Below the pieces are notes generated by a model, which did no database searches, was not told the DNA's origin, and saw nothing but the letters and a program-made list of their open reading frames with translations. The translations under genes and the position numbers were made by a program. Shown here one piece after another: positions 1-11,342 of a stretch of DNA of 64,000 nucleotides (the first letter of the stretch is position 1; every line of letters begins with the position of its first letter). Source of the stretch: [Phialemoniopsis] sp. UDSM-2020 (taxonomy: Eukaryota > Ascomycota > Sordariomycetes > Thyridiales > Thyridiaceae). The DNA lies in contig JAEILZ010000006.1 of the NCBI GenBank assembly GCA_018873225.1, forward strand, positions 1,116,001 to 1,180,000. The letters are read 5' to 3'.

Positions 1-487
1 ACCAATAACTGAAAAACAAGAGAATGGGGTGCACTGCAGTGAACAAAACAGACGTGACTCCACTCTATCCTTGGTTATGCGGGTGACGAAGCGGAGTTGC
101 CGCCTCCACCGGGAATTTGGAAGAAGCCAGGGGCATCGGGCCCGACACGGATACCACGCATCGAACAACATGGTTTCTTTCGCAGAATGGCCGAAATCGT
201 TCGAGATTCTAGTACGGTGACAGTCGAGATTAATAGACTAGATGAGTTGGTCACGTCACGTTCACAGTTCACAGTTCAGCTGAGATTTGTGAAGCCTACG
301 GCTGCTCTCCCCGGAAGGACATGACGGGATTGTGGGGATGTCAGCAACGGCAATTCACAGTCAGAAATTCCCGTTGCCGTTATTACATCACCTGCGAACA
401 AACCGATTGGTATTAAATATCGATAAGATAGTTCCGCAAGATACAGTGTCATATCCACCCTTCGGGCACAATCACCTCGAAATCACC

Positions 488-1527
488 ATGACAGTGCCAA
501 CAAGAATCGAACTCGACCGTCTCTCGTACGTCATCCACGAGCATCCGGACCTGGACAAGTTCCTCAAGTTCTCCGAGGACTTTGGGTTCGAGGTCGCCGG
601 AAAAGCCGATGATGGCACCGTCTTCCTCCGTGGTTATGGTGTGGACCAGTACATCTACGTAGCCCGCCAGGCCCCCGCCGGCCAGGAGAAGAGGTTCATC
701 GGCTCGGGCTTCCGGGCAAGATCTCAGGGCGACTTTGAAAAGGCGAGCAAGCTGGAGGGTGCCAGGACTGTGGATATCTCTTCCAGGCCTGGTGGTGGTA
801 AGCTCATCAGCTTGACGGATGCGAACGGGTTCGAGATGCAAATCATCTACGGCCAGACGCCCAGGGATGTTCCCGCGCATGGCCTCTCCAACGTGCGACT
901 CGGAGAGCCCAATGTCAATGGCGCCGTCAGCAAGGTTCGCAAAGGTTTGTTCGTCCCGTTCATGCTTGTCCACGGCGGCATCACTAATACAAGCTCTGTC
1001 CAGGAGTCTTCAACCGCATGGAGCCCGGTCCCGCAAAGATCCACAAGCTCGGCCACTTTGGCTACATGACCGACAACTACTACGGCACCTTGGAATGGTA
1101 CTCGAGCCGCTTCAACTTCAAGGCCACGGACGTCGTTTACAAGCCCGGCAACCCGGAGGACGAAATAATGACTTTCTTCCACCTCGACCTGGGCCAAGAA
1201 TATGCCGACCATCACTGCCTTCTCGTTGCACAGAATCACGGAGGTGGTAGCGGGACAAAGGTGCACCACTCGTCGTTCGAGGTTGAGGACATGGACACGC
1301 AGATGATGGGTCACCAGTGGTTGCAAGACAAGGGCTACAAGCTCATGTGGGGTGTAGGGAGACACATCATGGGCTCACAGATCTTCGACTACTGGTTTGA
1401 TCCGAGTGGCTTTGTCGTTGAGCATTATGCCGACGGTGACGTAGTGAACGAGGATATACCTACCGTGAGGTCTGGCGGTACTGCGGCGGCTATTTGGGGG
1501 CCACCCTTACCCACGAAGTGGGACTAG
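488..1527 (+). CDS. VOC-fold extradiol ring-cleavage dioxygenase-like protein
   Basis: Two exons (488-944 and 1004-1527) encode 326 aa. The intron has a CTAAT branch site and its removal keeps the frame. The protein has two vicinal-oxygen-chelate repeats, as in catechol 2,3-dioxygenase and dihydroxybiphenyl dioxygenase. In the C-terminal repeat, His170 (in LGHFGY), His240/His241 and Glu292 (in FVVEHYADGD) fit the His-His-Glu ferrous iron site. Family members open catecholic rings next to the diol with O2; the substrate here is unknown. I chose the ATG at 488 because the frame upstream of it (from 332) has low-complexity, non-conserved content. The gene is convergent with the fusion gene at 1.7 kb and opens the putative aromatic-degradation locus. 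A non-catalytic glyoxalase-like role is the main alternative. Confidence 0.82.
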
Positions 1528-1716
1528 AGATTAGGAACATCATCTACGGTTCTAATTGCTGCCTGTTAACGGTCTTGATGATATGTAGCGGTTGTGTTGC
1601 TTGCGTGTATCGATGCAAGATGATGGGGACGCTGAACACTCCTCTCTTGTGAATTGTTCGCCATGATAGAACCACATGGGGTTTTCCTAATTCTATGCGG
1701 TTTGACATCTAGCCTT

Positions 1717-3845
1717 TTACACTCTCGTAGCCCCTGAAAAATCATCTTGACCAAGCTTTGTCCCAACCTTGGCATCTACTACCTCAAAGACTGGCAGCTC
1801 AGTCAGTCTCTCGGCAATATGCCACAGTGTTGGAAGTGACGTCTCTGAGCCCCCTGAGATGCCTATCTCTGCCTTGGTTGTAGCGTAATCCCACTTGACA
1901 GGCCTGGAAGCTGGAGATGGCGGCGGCATCATGACGTCGTAGTCTGCATCTGCGGCACTGCGACAGGGTTTCTCGACTGTCGCAGGCATGTACTTGCGTA
2001 CAAAGACGTTTTCCATGGCACCGCCTGCATCAGGCTTCAAAGGCTGCTGGACAGCTTTGAGACCATTCCAGGAGAAAGATGCCCACTGAGTTCCTCTCCA
2101 TGACATGGCTACCGAGAAACCCCCCTTTGACTTGATGTCGTCCTTGACATCTATCTCAGAGTACAGTTTCGGCCAGCCTAGGTCCTCCCTGCCCGAGATG
2201 ATAGGGTCGGTCAGGTCTTCTAGCACAAGAGCCACGAAGGACCCCTGCCTGACCTTGCCATCAATCTCGCTAGTGTGTTGAACACCGTGGATCTGGAACA
2301 GCACGAGGTTGTAGCTCCCACCCCCGAGCCACGAGAGGTTACGTATGTTCTGGAAGACATAGCTTGCCTCTGCGACCGTATCTGGCTGAGTGAACCGATA
2401 ATTCGTCCCAGGGAAGATGTTGCGCAGGAGCGTGGCACTGGTGCGGAACCGGATCGACGCAGTGAGAGACATGGCGTCACCTAAGCGGTCTTCTCGTGGG
2501 TTTGAGAGGGAACCGTGCGTGATGTTCTGGCGCGGACTTGTCATGGGGCCGAAGCCCACGGGTTGTCGCCAGCTGAGTTGCGGGGTTGAGTCCCATGTGT
2601 ATTGACGAAGAGCTTGCATTGAGTGGTGGATCTCGTCGTGACTGAAGGCGAGGTCGATGCAATGCGTGTTAAGATTCCCACGCCGAAGACCATCCCATAG
2701 TTGCCGCGATAATTTGGCGACTTCGAGCGACCTTGCTGCGCGGATTTTAGCGCATAGATCAATCCGTTGGGATATCTCGTCCTCGTTCTCCATGCCTTGA
2801 AGCATAAACCCGAGAGATGCGCCATCCTCAATCAACATGGCTGCATGCTGTATGTCATGAAGCGGAACACTGGTATCGTCCACATTGATGACATGGGTTG
2901 AGAATTCGCCATCGGACGAGTTCGCGACTGCGTCTTGAATAGGCTGGCTGAAACCATCTAGCTGGCTTAACAGCAACTTGCGGATACCATTCTGCTGATG
3001 GACATCAGAGAAGCCAGTAAAGGTCATAGACGAGCCGTTATGTGATTGGTTCACGGTGACAACTCGCCCGTCCTCGGAGGTGAATATTTGTGATTCAGAT
3101 ACATCCCAGGACGATGCCAGGTGCACCGTAACTTGAACGGGTCTCGCTGCGGAATTGCTCTTTTGATGGCCAGGAATACCGAACGCTGGCTTGGTTGCAT
3201 CGAAAACAAAGTCAAATGCCACAGTCCTGCCATCGGCGAGCGTCAAGATTGTACTGCCATCATCAATGCATTTGGCCTGTTCGTTGCTGTAAATGTTGAC
3301 CGGGGTCCCGGAACCAGAAGACTGAGTGACATCCCTGAGATGAGAAGCGATACTGGACGTTTCGGTCACAAGCCACGGCTTCAGGGGATTAGCCCTGAGT
3401 GCAGATCGGGAGAGAAATGATCCAAGCCTACCTTTTGCCACGAACGCGAATGTTCACTGACATCGATCAGAGCAATGTGGTTTCCCGAGGCAGTGAGATA
3501 ATGGATCTACCGACGCAATCAGCACTTCGTCCTTGTATTTTGACAAAGTGCGTACCTTGTTGAGCACACTGCCTCCGTTTGCCTCATGATGTATGCCGAG
3601 CTGATGGAGGACGCTGTTCGCGTTGGGTGGGATGTGTATGGTGCCCGGATAGGGTTTGTTGGGTGTAGCTGATGGGTAAACCTGATGAACAGTTACAACC
3701 AGTTCATTTGCGAGCTTTAGAAAAGCCAAATAAAGCCAGCAGGATTGACAAAATGACCTACATGAACCTGGTGACCGGCTCGACGGAGAGCAATGCTAGC
3801 TACCAGACCGCGAAGGTCATCGCCAACTATGGCAATATTGAGCAT
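1717..3845 (-). pseudogene. FAD-monooxygenase-like / acetoacetate-decarboxylase-like fusion, apparently frameshifted
   Basis: On the minus strand an ATG at 3845 opens a Rossmann-like start ending in ALRRAGHQ. A short intron (about 3682-3767; donor alternatives 6 nt apart) leads to a segment with IHIPPNA, typical of salicylate-hydroxylase-like flavoproteins. A second intron is likely within 3500-3560. The next part carries SPDLHSGL, resembling the family's HRxDLH motif, but the frame then hits TGA near 3395. The long downstream frame (1717 to about 3440) continues with LTLADGRT in a different phase, and I found no GT-AG intron that joins them. Its C-terminal third resembles acetoacetate decarboxylase, with GREDLGWPKLYS; the Lys codon at 2167-2169 is a candidate Schiff-base lysine. 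Cofactor motifs are degenerate: GDDLRG replaces GxGxxG, and the usual GD before the second FAD motif reads HD. It may be a pseudogene, a sequencing error or a neofunctionalised protein. Confidence 0.6.
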
Positions 3846-4370
3846 TCCGGGGCTTGTCTTTTGACTCGATATTTGGATATCTGAGTGTATGAAACGACGA
3901 GTTCTGATTTCTGACCAGTGGAACAGTGGCAGTGAATGGCCGGGGACAGTGAGCCTCTAGAAGCAGCGACGAATGAAACATCAGAGCAGTGCGGTACCGA
4001 TACCGGTTGCATGGGCTAGGATCAGATAGTACTCAGATGGGGTAGTCTCCTGCTAACCCAAGGAATTGCATTGGGATGGAGGCCGGGGCATTCCCCGCAA
4101 TTGGGGGTAGCCGCCGGAGCTGCTCCATGCCGGGATTTAAGAGCCCGCCCCGCAACTACACTCAGGCCCCTCTCTGGATTGCATGATGGAACAGAGCCAA
4201 TTGCGCGTCTCCGCAACCCGGGGCTTAGTGAGCACACCGTGCGTGCATTGTAGTCAGTACATAAGGGCGGATCGTGTGCTGGTGAGCTTACGGCGGGCAC
4301 GAGTCTTGATGATTGAGACTTTAGCATATAATCCAAGACACCTAGGGCTTTCTCCGCAAGCGTAGTGATC

Positions 4371-6128
4371 ATGGCTGATACAGTGTCGTTTACAGAATTC
4401 TTCAATGTAAGATGCGAATCTCCGACATGCCGATATGCAGAATTCATTCAACTGACTTACCAATTTGAAGATCGTTGGGAATGAAAACAGAAAAGCCCCA
4501 ACAGCACGCAAATCCATAGACCCTGCTACCGGAGGAGACCTGTGGGAGGTTCCCGTCGCAACGACGAGTGATGTTGACGATGCAGTCAAGGCATCTAGAG
4601 CTGCATTCAAAGGGTGGAAGCGTGTGCCTCATGATGAGCGAGCCCGGCTCCTCAACAAATTCGCCGATGACCTGGCAAGCCATCAGGCAGAGCTGTCCCA
4701 CCTTCTTCACAAGGAGACTGGAAAGACGGTAAGTCATGGTCGTGCACTTAAACCGAAGGCTTGACTAATCAGCGTGACTAGCTGCCATTTGCCGAGTCCG
4801 AGATCATCATGGGCATCCGTACAGTAAGAGGAAATGGTACAGTGACCTCATACGGGATTGTGCCTTTCATCAGCTTAAAGCTGATAATTATGTAGCTCAG
4901 TGGTCTGTCCCGGACCAGATCCTCAAAGAGGACGATGATGTGAAGGTTGTGCTCCAGCACGAGCCCCTGGGTGTTGTTGCCGGGATCGTTCCCTGGAACT
5001 ACCCCTTTCAGCTGGCCATCCTAAAGATAGCTCCCGCTCTTATGGCAGGGTGTACTACGATCGTGAAACCTTCGTGAGTCGAATTCGGCCTACAATACCG
5101 CAGTACAAAGTTTGCTCATGGTGGGAGCCACAGGCCTTTCACGCCTTACACAGCCCTTAAGCTTGGAGAAATTGCCGCCAGAACGTTTGAGCCAGGAGTG
5201 GTGCAGGTTCTCGGCGGTGACGACAATCTTGGACCTTGGCTTGTCAAGCATCCCGGCGTCTCCAAGATCTCTTTCACCGGATCCATCGCCACTGGCAAGA
5301 AGATCATGGCCGTTGCCGCCGAGAGTGTCAAGAGAGTCAACTTGGAGATGTAAGCTACAAGACAGCCCCTCAGCGACTCTCAAAGTCCAGGCTAACCATC
5401 CAAACAGGGGTGGCAACGATGCTGCCATAGTGACTGAGGATTTCGACGTAGCCAAGGCGGCCAACCTAGTGCTTGCCGCTACGTTTGCTCACTCAGGACA
5501 AATCTGCATGGCCACGAAGCGCGTGTACGTGCAGGAGAAGAGCTACGACGAGTTCATGAAGCACCTCGTCGCAGCAGCCAAAGAGCTCAAGCCCGGCGAG
5601 GGCATCTGCAGTCCGATCCAAAACAAGATGCAGTACGACAAAGTGAGATCCATCTACGCCGACTGCGAGAAGCACGGGTACACTTTCGCTCTCGGCAACG
5701 GTAGTGTGCCAGAACACAAGCCCGGGACGGGGTACTTTGTCTCCCCGGCCATCATTGCGAACCCCCCTGACAAGTCGCGCATCGTTCTGGAGGAGCCCTT
5801 TGGCCCCATAATCCCTGTCATGTCATACAAGACAGACGAGGAAGCTATTCAGCGTGCCAATGACAGTGAGGTAGGTCTCGGTGCTACGGTCTACTGCCGT
5901 GATGAGAAGCGGGCATGGCACATTTCCAGCAGCATTGAGACGGGTAGCGTATGGGTTAACGGCGGCCTGAAGATGCACCCTGAGGCGTTGTTCGGAGCTC
6001 ACAAGCAGAGTGGTATTGGAGGAGAGCTGGGGCCGTTGGGACTTAGGTATTACACCAGCACAAGGTCTGTCACATACTGGAAGGCCAAGCCTGAGGATGA
6101 CGGTGGCAAGGGCGGTCTCTTTGCCTAA
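4371..6128 (+). CDS. NAD(P)-dependent aldehyde dehydrogenase (salicylaldehyde/aryl-aldehyde type)
   Basis: Six exons (4371-4406, 4471-4728, 4782-4836, 4896-5073, 5134-5349, 5408-6128) give an in-frame 487-aa product, the usual ALDH length. The family oxidises aldehydes to acids. Catalytic residues are intact: Asn151 in PWNYPF, Glu247 in LEMGGND and Cys281 in SGQICMA, with the expected Glu-to-Cys spacing of 34 residues. The ATG at 4371 begins a 12-codon first exon followed by a good GTAAGA donor. The gene lies between the flavoprotein fusion and a regulator, and with the P450 and alcohol dehydrogenase downstream could convert an alcohol through an aldehyde to an acid. The exact substrate cannot be read from the sequence. 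Confidence 0.93.
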
Positions 6129-6364
6129 CACCAATGTAGCCTTTCTGTAGGAGGGCTCGATTAGCTCCATAATCCAAAACTTGTGTACAATTCTTATTCC
6201 ACCTGACTTCGACTTGTTACATGTCCAGATCGATCAGATGCCTTTTCCCTAACGCCGACGAAGAAGCAGGTCGAGATGGTGCTCACACCAAATAATATCA
6301 TACAGGCCCATTTAGGTTTCCCCTGGCATCTCTAGGAACTGTCCAGGGATAATGGGCCACAGGC

Positions 6365-8276
6365 CTAAGATGACATGAGTCTGTCGAGCGTCTCGACCAT
6401 ACCCGGGCAGCATGGCCACTGCATCTTGGCAATCTCTACCTTGAACGCCAATATCGCCCTTACACTGCCGTGTCCACCGTGGGAGCCAGGTCCAGCAAGG
6501 ACGATCTTGCCCCAAACCACCAACGCAGCATGGAATGTGACGAGGGGCATCCACGCCGGGCATAACGTCGGCTTCGGCCTGCCTTCCGCGGCGGCAGCAT
6601 CGAGTATCGCCCAGGCGTAGTCTACAGCCGAGTCTGTGACCTCTCCGTCAACCGTGCTTCTCAACGCTTCGCGGAATTGTCCACTCTCCCAGTTTGTCTG
6701 CATGATGTACAGTAAGCTGGGGATAATGTGGGAGGCCAGCCCAAGCCGGCAGTAGGTGTAGAGTGCGAGCATGTCCGAAGACATGGTCTTGCCGAACTTG
6801 GTGTGCCACCTACCTAACGCAATAGACAATTGACTTTCCATTCTCTCGAGCTCAGTCTGAGCACTGAACGGAACAAATGGGTTGTGCTTGGAGGCTGCCA
6901 TTTGTGAGGCGCTAGCCGTGTTGGCAGACCGGCTTAGCGACCGTCGAACGGTAATCATGTCTGAGAGAATGGCCATGAGAAGGAGGGCGGCCTGGTCACG
7001 GGAATTGGAGTTGGCGCAGGTGAACAGAAGAGGCTCGTGGTCATGGGCCTCCTGCAGCATGTCGCTGTATACGGTCTGAAAGGGGGTACTGGTGGAGGGT
7101 AGCATGGAGAGCATCTCCCCCGCAAAGAATTCAAGGCAATGGCCTGAGTTAAGGGCCTGAAGGATATCCCAGAGCCAGAGTGACCACAGCATCGGGCTTG
7201 GTATTGGTCAGCATGACGAAGCTTTCATGAGTGCAGAGTGCCTCTTCACCTGTAGGATGCCATTCGTTGGCGGATAGATGGGTGTAGTTCCTCTGGGTGG
7301 TGGAGGCGCATTCTCCTAACAACCTGATGCTCGATGTCAGCAGCGTAGGGCGGCGAGGAGACCAGGTGCAAACTTGCCGTCAATACTCCCGTGAGCATAA
7401 GGGTTGCCCGAGCCCTAGATTTTGGGCAGGGAGATAAAACTCCAATCGGCGTGAGCAAGACCGCCTATTCGCAGTATTAGAATGAGTCCGCGGTGAGGGT
7501 GTTCAGCCAGTGACCGACCGTGAGAATCAATTCGACAGATCTCGAAAGACTGTTGTCTATCTCGATCATAACAGTCCACAGTGAAGAGCCGGCAAGGAAC
7601 AGCGCCCTTGATTCATCTGGGGAGGCACCTGCATCGCACATCGAAGCCAGATAAGCGAAGCTGTAGCGCAGCGGTGTCATGGTGTCTGGGGTCGGCAGGG
7701 ATAGGGGATAGTGGTCAAAGAAGAGGTGGGTCATGCACGAAGCCGGGAAGGCCTGGCACAATGTCTCGATTCTTTCCGGGGAAGGAAGATCCGGAAACTG
7801 GGATAGGATGGCCAAGGGATATGTATATTTGACGGATGAAGGTGTCTAGCCTTGTCAGAATACCAGCTTTATGGGTTCAATTCAATCAATGTCGAAGGCG
7901 CCTTACAGGGGCGGTCAAACGAGCACTAAAGCTCGACGTCAGGAGTCTCTCGGGCTCAAAGCCATCCTCGCTGGCTATGAGGGCCTCCTTGAAATGTGAC
8001 AGTATGACTGGATCGAGACGTTCGTTGGCGGAGGCGACATCGTGGTGAGATGGATCATCGCGCTCCCCCAGCCAAGTTGTACTCTTCGTGCTCTTGGCCG
8101 TGGCCATAACTACCACTGCTAGACCCTACTATCATGAGCTCGATGATCAGGGCCGCAGATTCGTGGGCCAAGATGCGTGCGTAATGAGGTGCAGAAGATT
8201 GGTCGTAGATGGGAGCTGCGAGGACCCCGGACGTTGAGACAAAAGCCGGGTCCATTGCTGTACCTGCAGGACACAT
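6365..8276 (-). CDS. Fungal-specific transcription-factor-domain protein lacking a visible DNA-binding domain
   Basis: Minus-strand exons 7846-bordered segments are 7907 to about 8083, 7519-7845, 7250-7464 and 6365-7196; introns 7846-7906, 7465-7518 and 7197-7249 all keep phase. The middle matches the fungal_trans regulatory domain: PLRYSFAYLASM, ALFLAGSSLWTVMIEIDNS, then SVELILT joined to AVLLTPIGVLS. The most 5' exon (8130-8276, ATG at 8276) and its 46-nt intron (8084-8129) are weakly supported. With them the protein would be about 565 aa. No Zn2Cys6 or C2H2 motif is visible between 8276 and the divergent gene at 8655, so the product may act as a cofactor or dominant regulator, or I have missed a 5' exon. 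It sits head to head with the dual-zinc-finger gene, sharing a promoter of about 380 bp. Confidence 0.72.
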
Positions 8277-8654
8277 TTGAGATACCTCGGATAAGTGGCC
8301 AAACCATCAGACCAAAACGTACCTAGACTGTACCTGGATGAAGCTCATCTCCAGCGCAAACTATTTGGAATATGGCGCTAAGCTAGCCGCTATGGTGCGG
8401 GGAAAGCACCCGACACATCGGTAAACTGCAGGTGGTAGAAGTGGAGATTCGGTCCGGGAATTTCGCAGGTGGAGAGATGAAATACCCGACAACGACTGTA
8501 TGTGAGCTTCCCACCCCCAAAAGAAACTCCCGTTCACTTTCACATACGCAACATCGTTCTCCCCAGCCTATGTCTTGCTGCAAAGACTCCCTGTACCCCG
8601 CGAAATTCCCCAGATCAGGAGAAAGTGGAGACGACAAGCGATCCCCCGCAGAGG

Positions 8655-10990
8655 ATGGCACAATGCAACGTCTGTGGTCGCAGCTTTGCTCGCAACGAGC
8701 ACCTCGCTCGCCATCTGAGAACCCGTAAGCAGTACCTGCTAGCCTATGTTGAGATAACCCATTATGCATTGCTGATCGCGTTCTGTGTCAGATACCGGCG
8801 AACGCCCGTTCCACTGCCGATACTGTGAGGCCGGCTTCCGAAGACCTGACGTCTTGGCCAAGCACATACAGAAACTCCATCCCCAGGTCGCCCCAAGGGC
8901 AGAGCGCTCGGCAGCGACACCACCATCGTCTGGAAGAAACCCCAAACTTAGGGAAAGGGAGCGGTCAAAACTGGCCTGCGACCAGTGTAGGAAACGTAAG
9001 CTCAAGTGTGACAGCGGCCGGCCATGTGAATCTTGCCGGTCCAAGTCGCTGGACTGTGTCATCTCCAGCACAAGCAGGCCACCCGGAAGACCACGGAATG
9101 CTGCCACCTTGGCCTCGCCGGTCGAGCCGGCGTCTATATCAAACGATCCGGCGTCAACTACGTTGGACGAGTCGATACAAGCTGCAGGCCCGGCACCGGC
9201 ACACTCCGAGCTATGGACACCAGGCAGTCCTCAAATCACTCCTCCGTCAACAGACAACTTGAACCCGACCAACTCGGACCCAAACATTGTCTATGGTCCG
9301 ACTTACTTCGACAGTGGTGATCTGCCCATGCCGGATGTGAACGAGTGGATGAGCTCGGATCTCGCATGCATGCCAGCTGGACAGATGCCTTTCATGGCAC
9401 CAAACATGGTCTTCCCAGCGTCGACCGAACGCATGGACTTTTTGGACGACCTTCTACCGTCAGCGGTAAGTATTGCATGAAAAGGAGGCGGTATCACCCA
9501 GAGACTGAGCCGAAATCGCGCAGGACTTTGGAAATTGGCTTGATGACCTCAGCCAGTTTCCCATCACCGACGACATATGGCCACAACGCACAGACATGTA
9601 CGGCGTCGACGTCGATGCTAATGTTGACGGCTCAATGGAAAGCGCCATAGATATCATGCGAGACCAGATGCGGCGGCGGTCACGAGCATCTTCGCCCACG
9701 CGCGATGCCCAGAGGCGATCATGGTATTCGGCCCCACCCCAGTTGGGCGTCTATGATCCCGACGTTCTCAATATTCTCCTCAACGTTGCCAAGAAACACC
9801 TTGCCCCGACGTTGGCCATATTTGAGGATTTTGAGGCTGGCGAAGACACGAGCATAGAGCTTGGCCTGGCAATGGCCGCGGTCGGGGCTCTCTACAGCTC
9901 AGTGCCTGGGAGCATCAAGATTGCAATAATGCTCTACAACGACTCCAGACGACTGTTGCTCGAGAACTACCTCGGGACGAGCAAGGCCGTATTTCAGCGG
10001 CATCTAGGCTTCGCCAAGACTTTTATCCTGCTCGAGATATACGGTTTGTGCAGTGGAGATAAGCGGGCATACGAGTTCGTCGAAGTCTTTCACGGCAACA
10101 AGCTCGAAGCAGCCACGACGTGTATTCGATCATTACCATACGACTGTACAACCGAGCAGAGGAAACAAGCGATGCTTCTTGCCGAGGCAATGCACGTTCT
10201 GGACAGCTACAGAGTCGTCCTCGTCCAACGCCCGCCCGCATTCGCTGGTGAGTTCCTCCTTGGCAAGGGCGCCGACAACCACCTCTTCCGTTCCAACGGA
10301 GCGCACTTGTTCACGCCGAGCCTCAGTGCGACAGGACTGTTTAGTGGAGACATGCACCACCTGGCCAAGGTGATCCGTTACTGCTGGATGGCTGGTTCAC
10401 GCAACCCGAACAACTCGAATCCCGTCAAGCTGTGGCGGCCAGAGTTCATAGAGCTCGCTCTAGATCAGTGGATACACTCCAAGACGGCCGTCACGCCCGA
10501 CCTTGGTGACGCAGATGCGCCACAGATGCTGCTATATCACCTCGCCCACGTATCGCTCCAGACCAACATGGGTCTGCTCTCTATCCTGATTCACGCCACG
10601 TCGCAATCCGCTGCGAAACACTCACCAGATTCACATTCACAGGTGGATACAGCCACGGGCCATATGATCAATCCGTGGCTCACGAGGCGGCAGTTTGAGA
10701 TTGCCCTATGGCATGCAAAGACGATGCTGCAGATTGCACATGACATCATGGCGCCAAGCCGAAGAAGGGCATCGGCTGAGCCCGTCAAGGCCACGACGTC
10801 GGAACCCCCACACTTGCCGCTGAGTGTTTACTTGGCAACGCTGGTCGTGTGGTTCGGCGAGGCGAAGTGGGACAAGACGGACATTGCTTCTGGCGACAGG
10901 GCGGTCGAAGCGGGATCACAAATGCTCTTTAAGATGAAGGTCCCCGTCGCAAAAGTGCTTGGGACAGCTCTCTGTGAGCTACTTAGTTGA
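8655..10990 (+). CDS. Transcription factor with two C2H2 fingers plus Zn(II)2Cys6 cluster
   Basis: Three exons (8655-8724, 8792-9465, 9524-10990) encode 736 aa. The first intron splits finger 1: exon 1 ends in HLRT and exon 2 restores the second His and the TGERPF linker. Finger 1 uses C4, C7, H20 and H24; finger 2 follows at about residues 32-54. A canonical CX2CX6CX5CX2CX6C binuclear cluster occupies Cys86, 89, 96, 102, 105 and 112, preceded by a basic stretch. The C-terminal two thirds is helical and resembles the fungal_trans regulatory region (LGDADAPQMLLYHLAH; MLQIAHD). Combined C2H2/Zn2Cys6 regulators are known in fungi and often lie inside the gene clusters they control. It is nuclear by inference and is the best candidate activator of the 0.5-18 kb locus. 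Confidence 0.9.
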
Positions 10991-11342
10991 CCAATGTGGA
11001 TGGCCTACTACAACAGTCGTAGAATCCTAATGAAGAAGCCCGGTGTTCACCACCGCATAACACCCAAGAAAAATGCCCCGAGGATGATGTGTTGACACCC
11101 ACACTACTGAAGAAAAATACCGATGCTACCCCACCCTTCCACCTGCCTGGAGAAGCTTGGCACTACTGCACCATCACGGGCCGGATCGACGGAAACGGAG
11201 AGATGGCCATCGCATCCTGCCAGCGGCTGTGGCCAGTAATTCAGATTAAATCGGGCTGTATATTTCACATGTTTGTTCATACTTCCTTGGCAAGATTGAC
11301 AAGTACATGATCCAGGACGTTCAACTCTGTGCCCAATACACC

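Noticed and set aside
4022..4447. 141-codon minus frame upstream of the aldehyde dehydrogenase
   Set aside because: No motifs; it overlaps the dehydrogenase's first exon and likely promoter.
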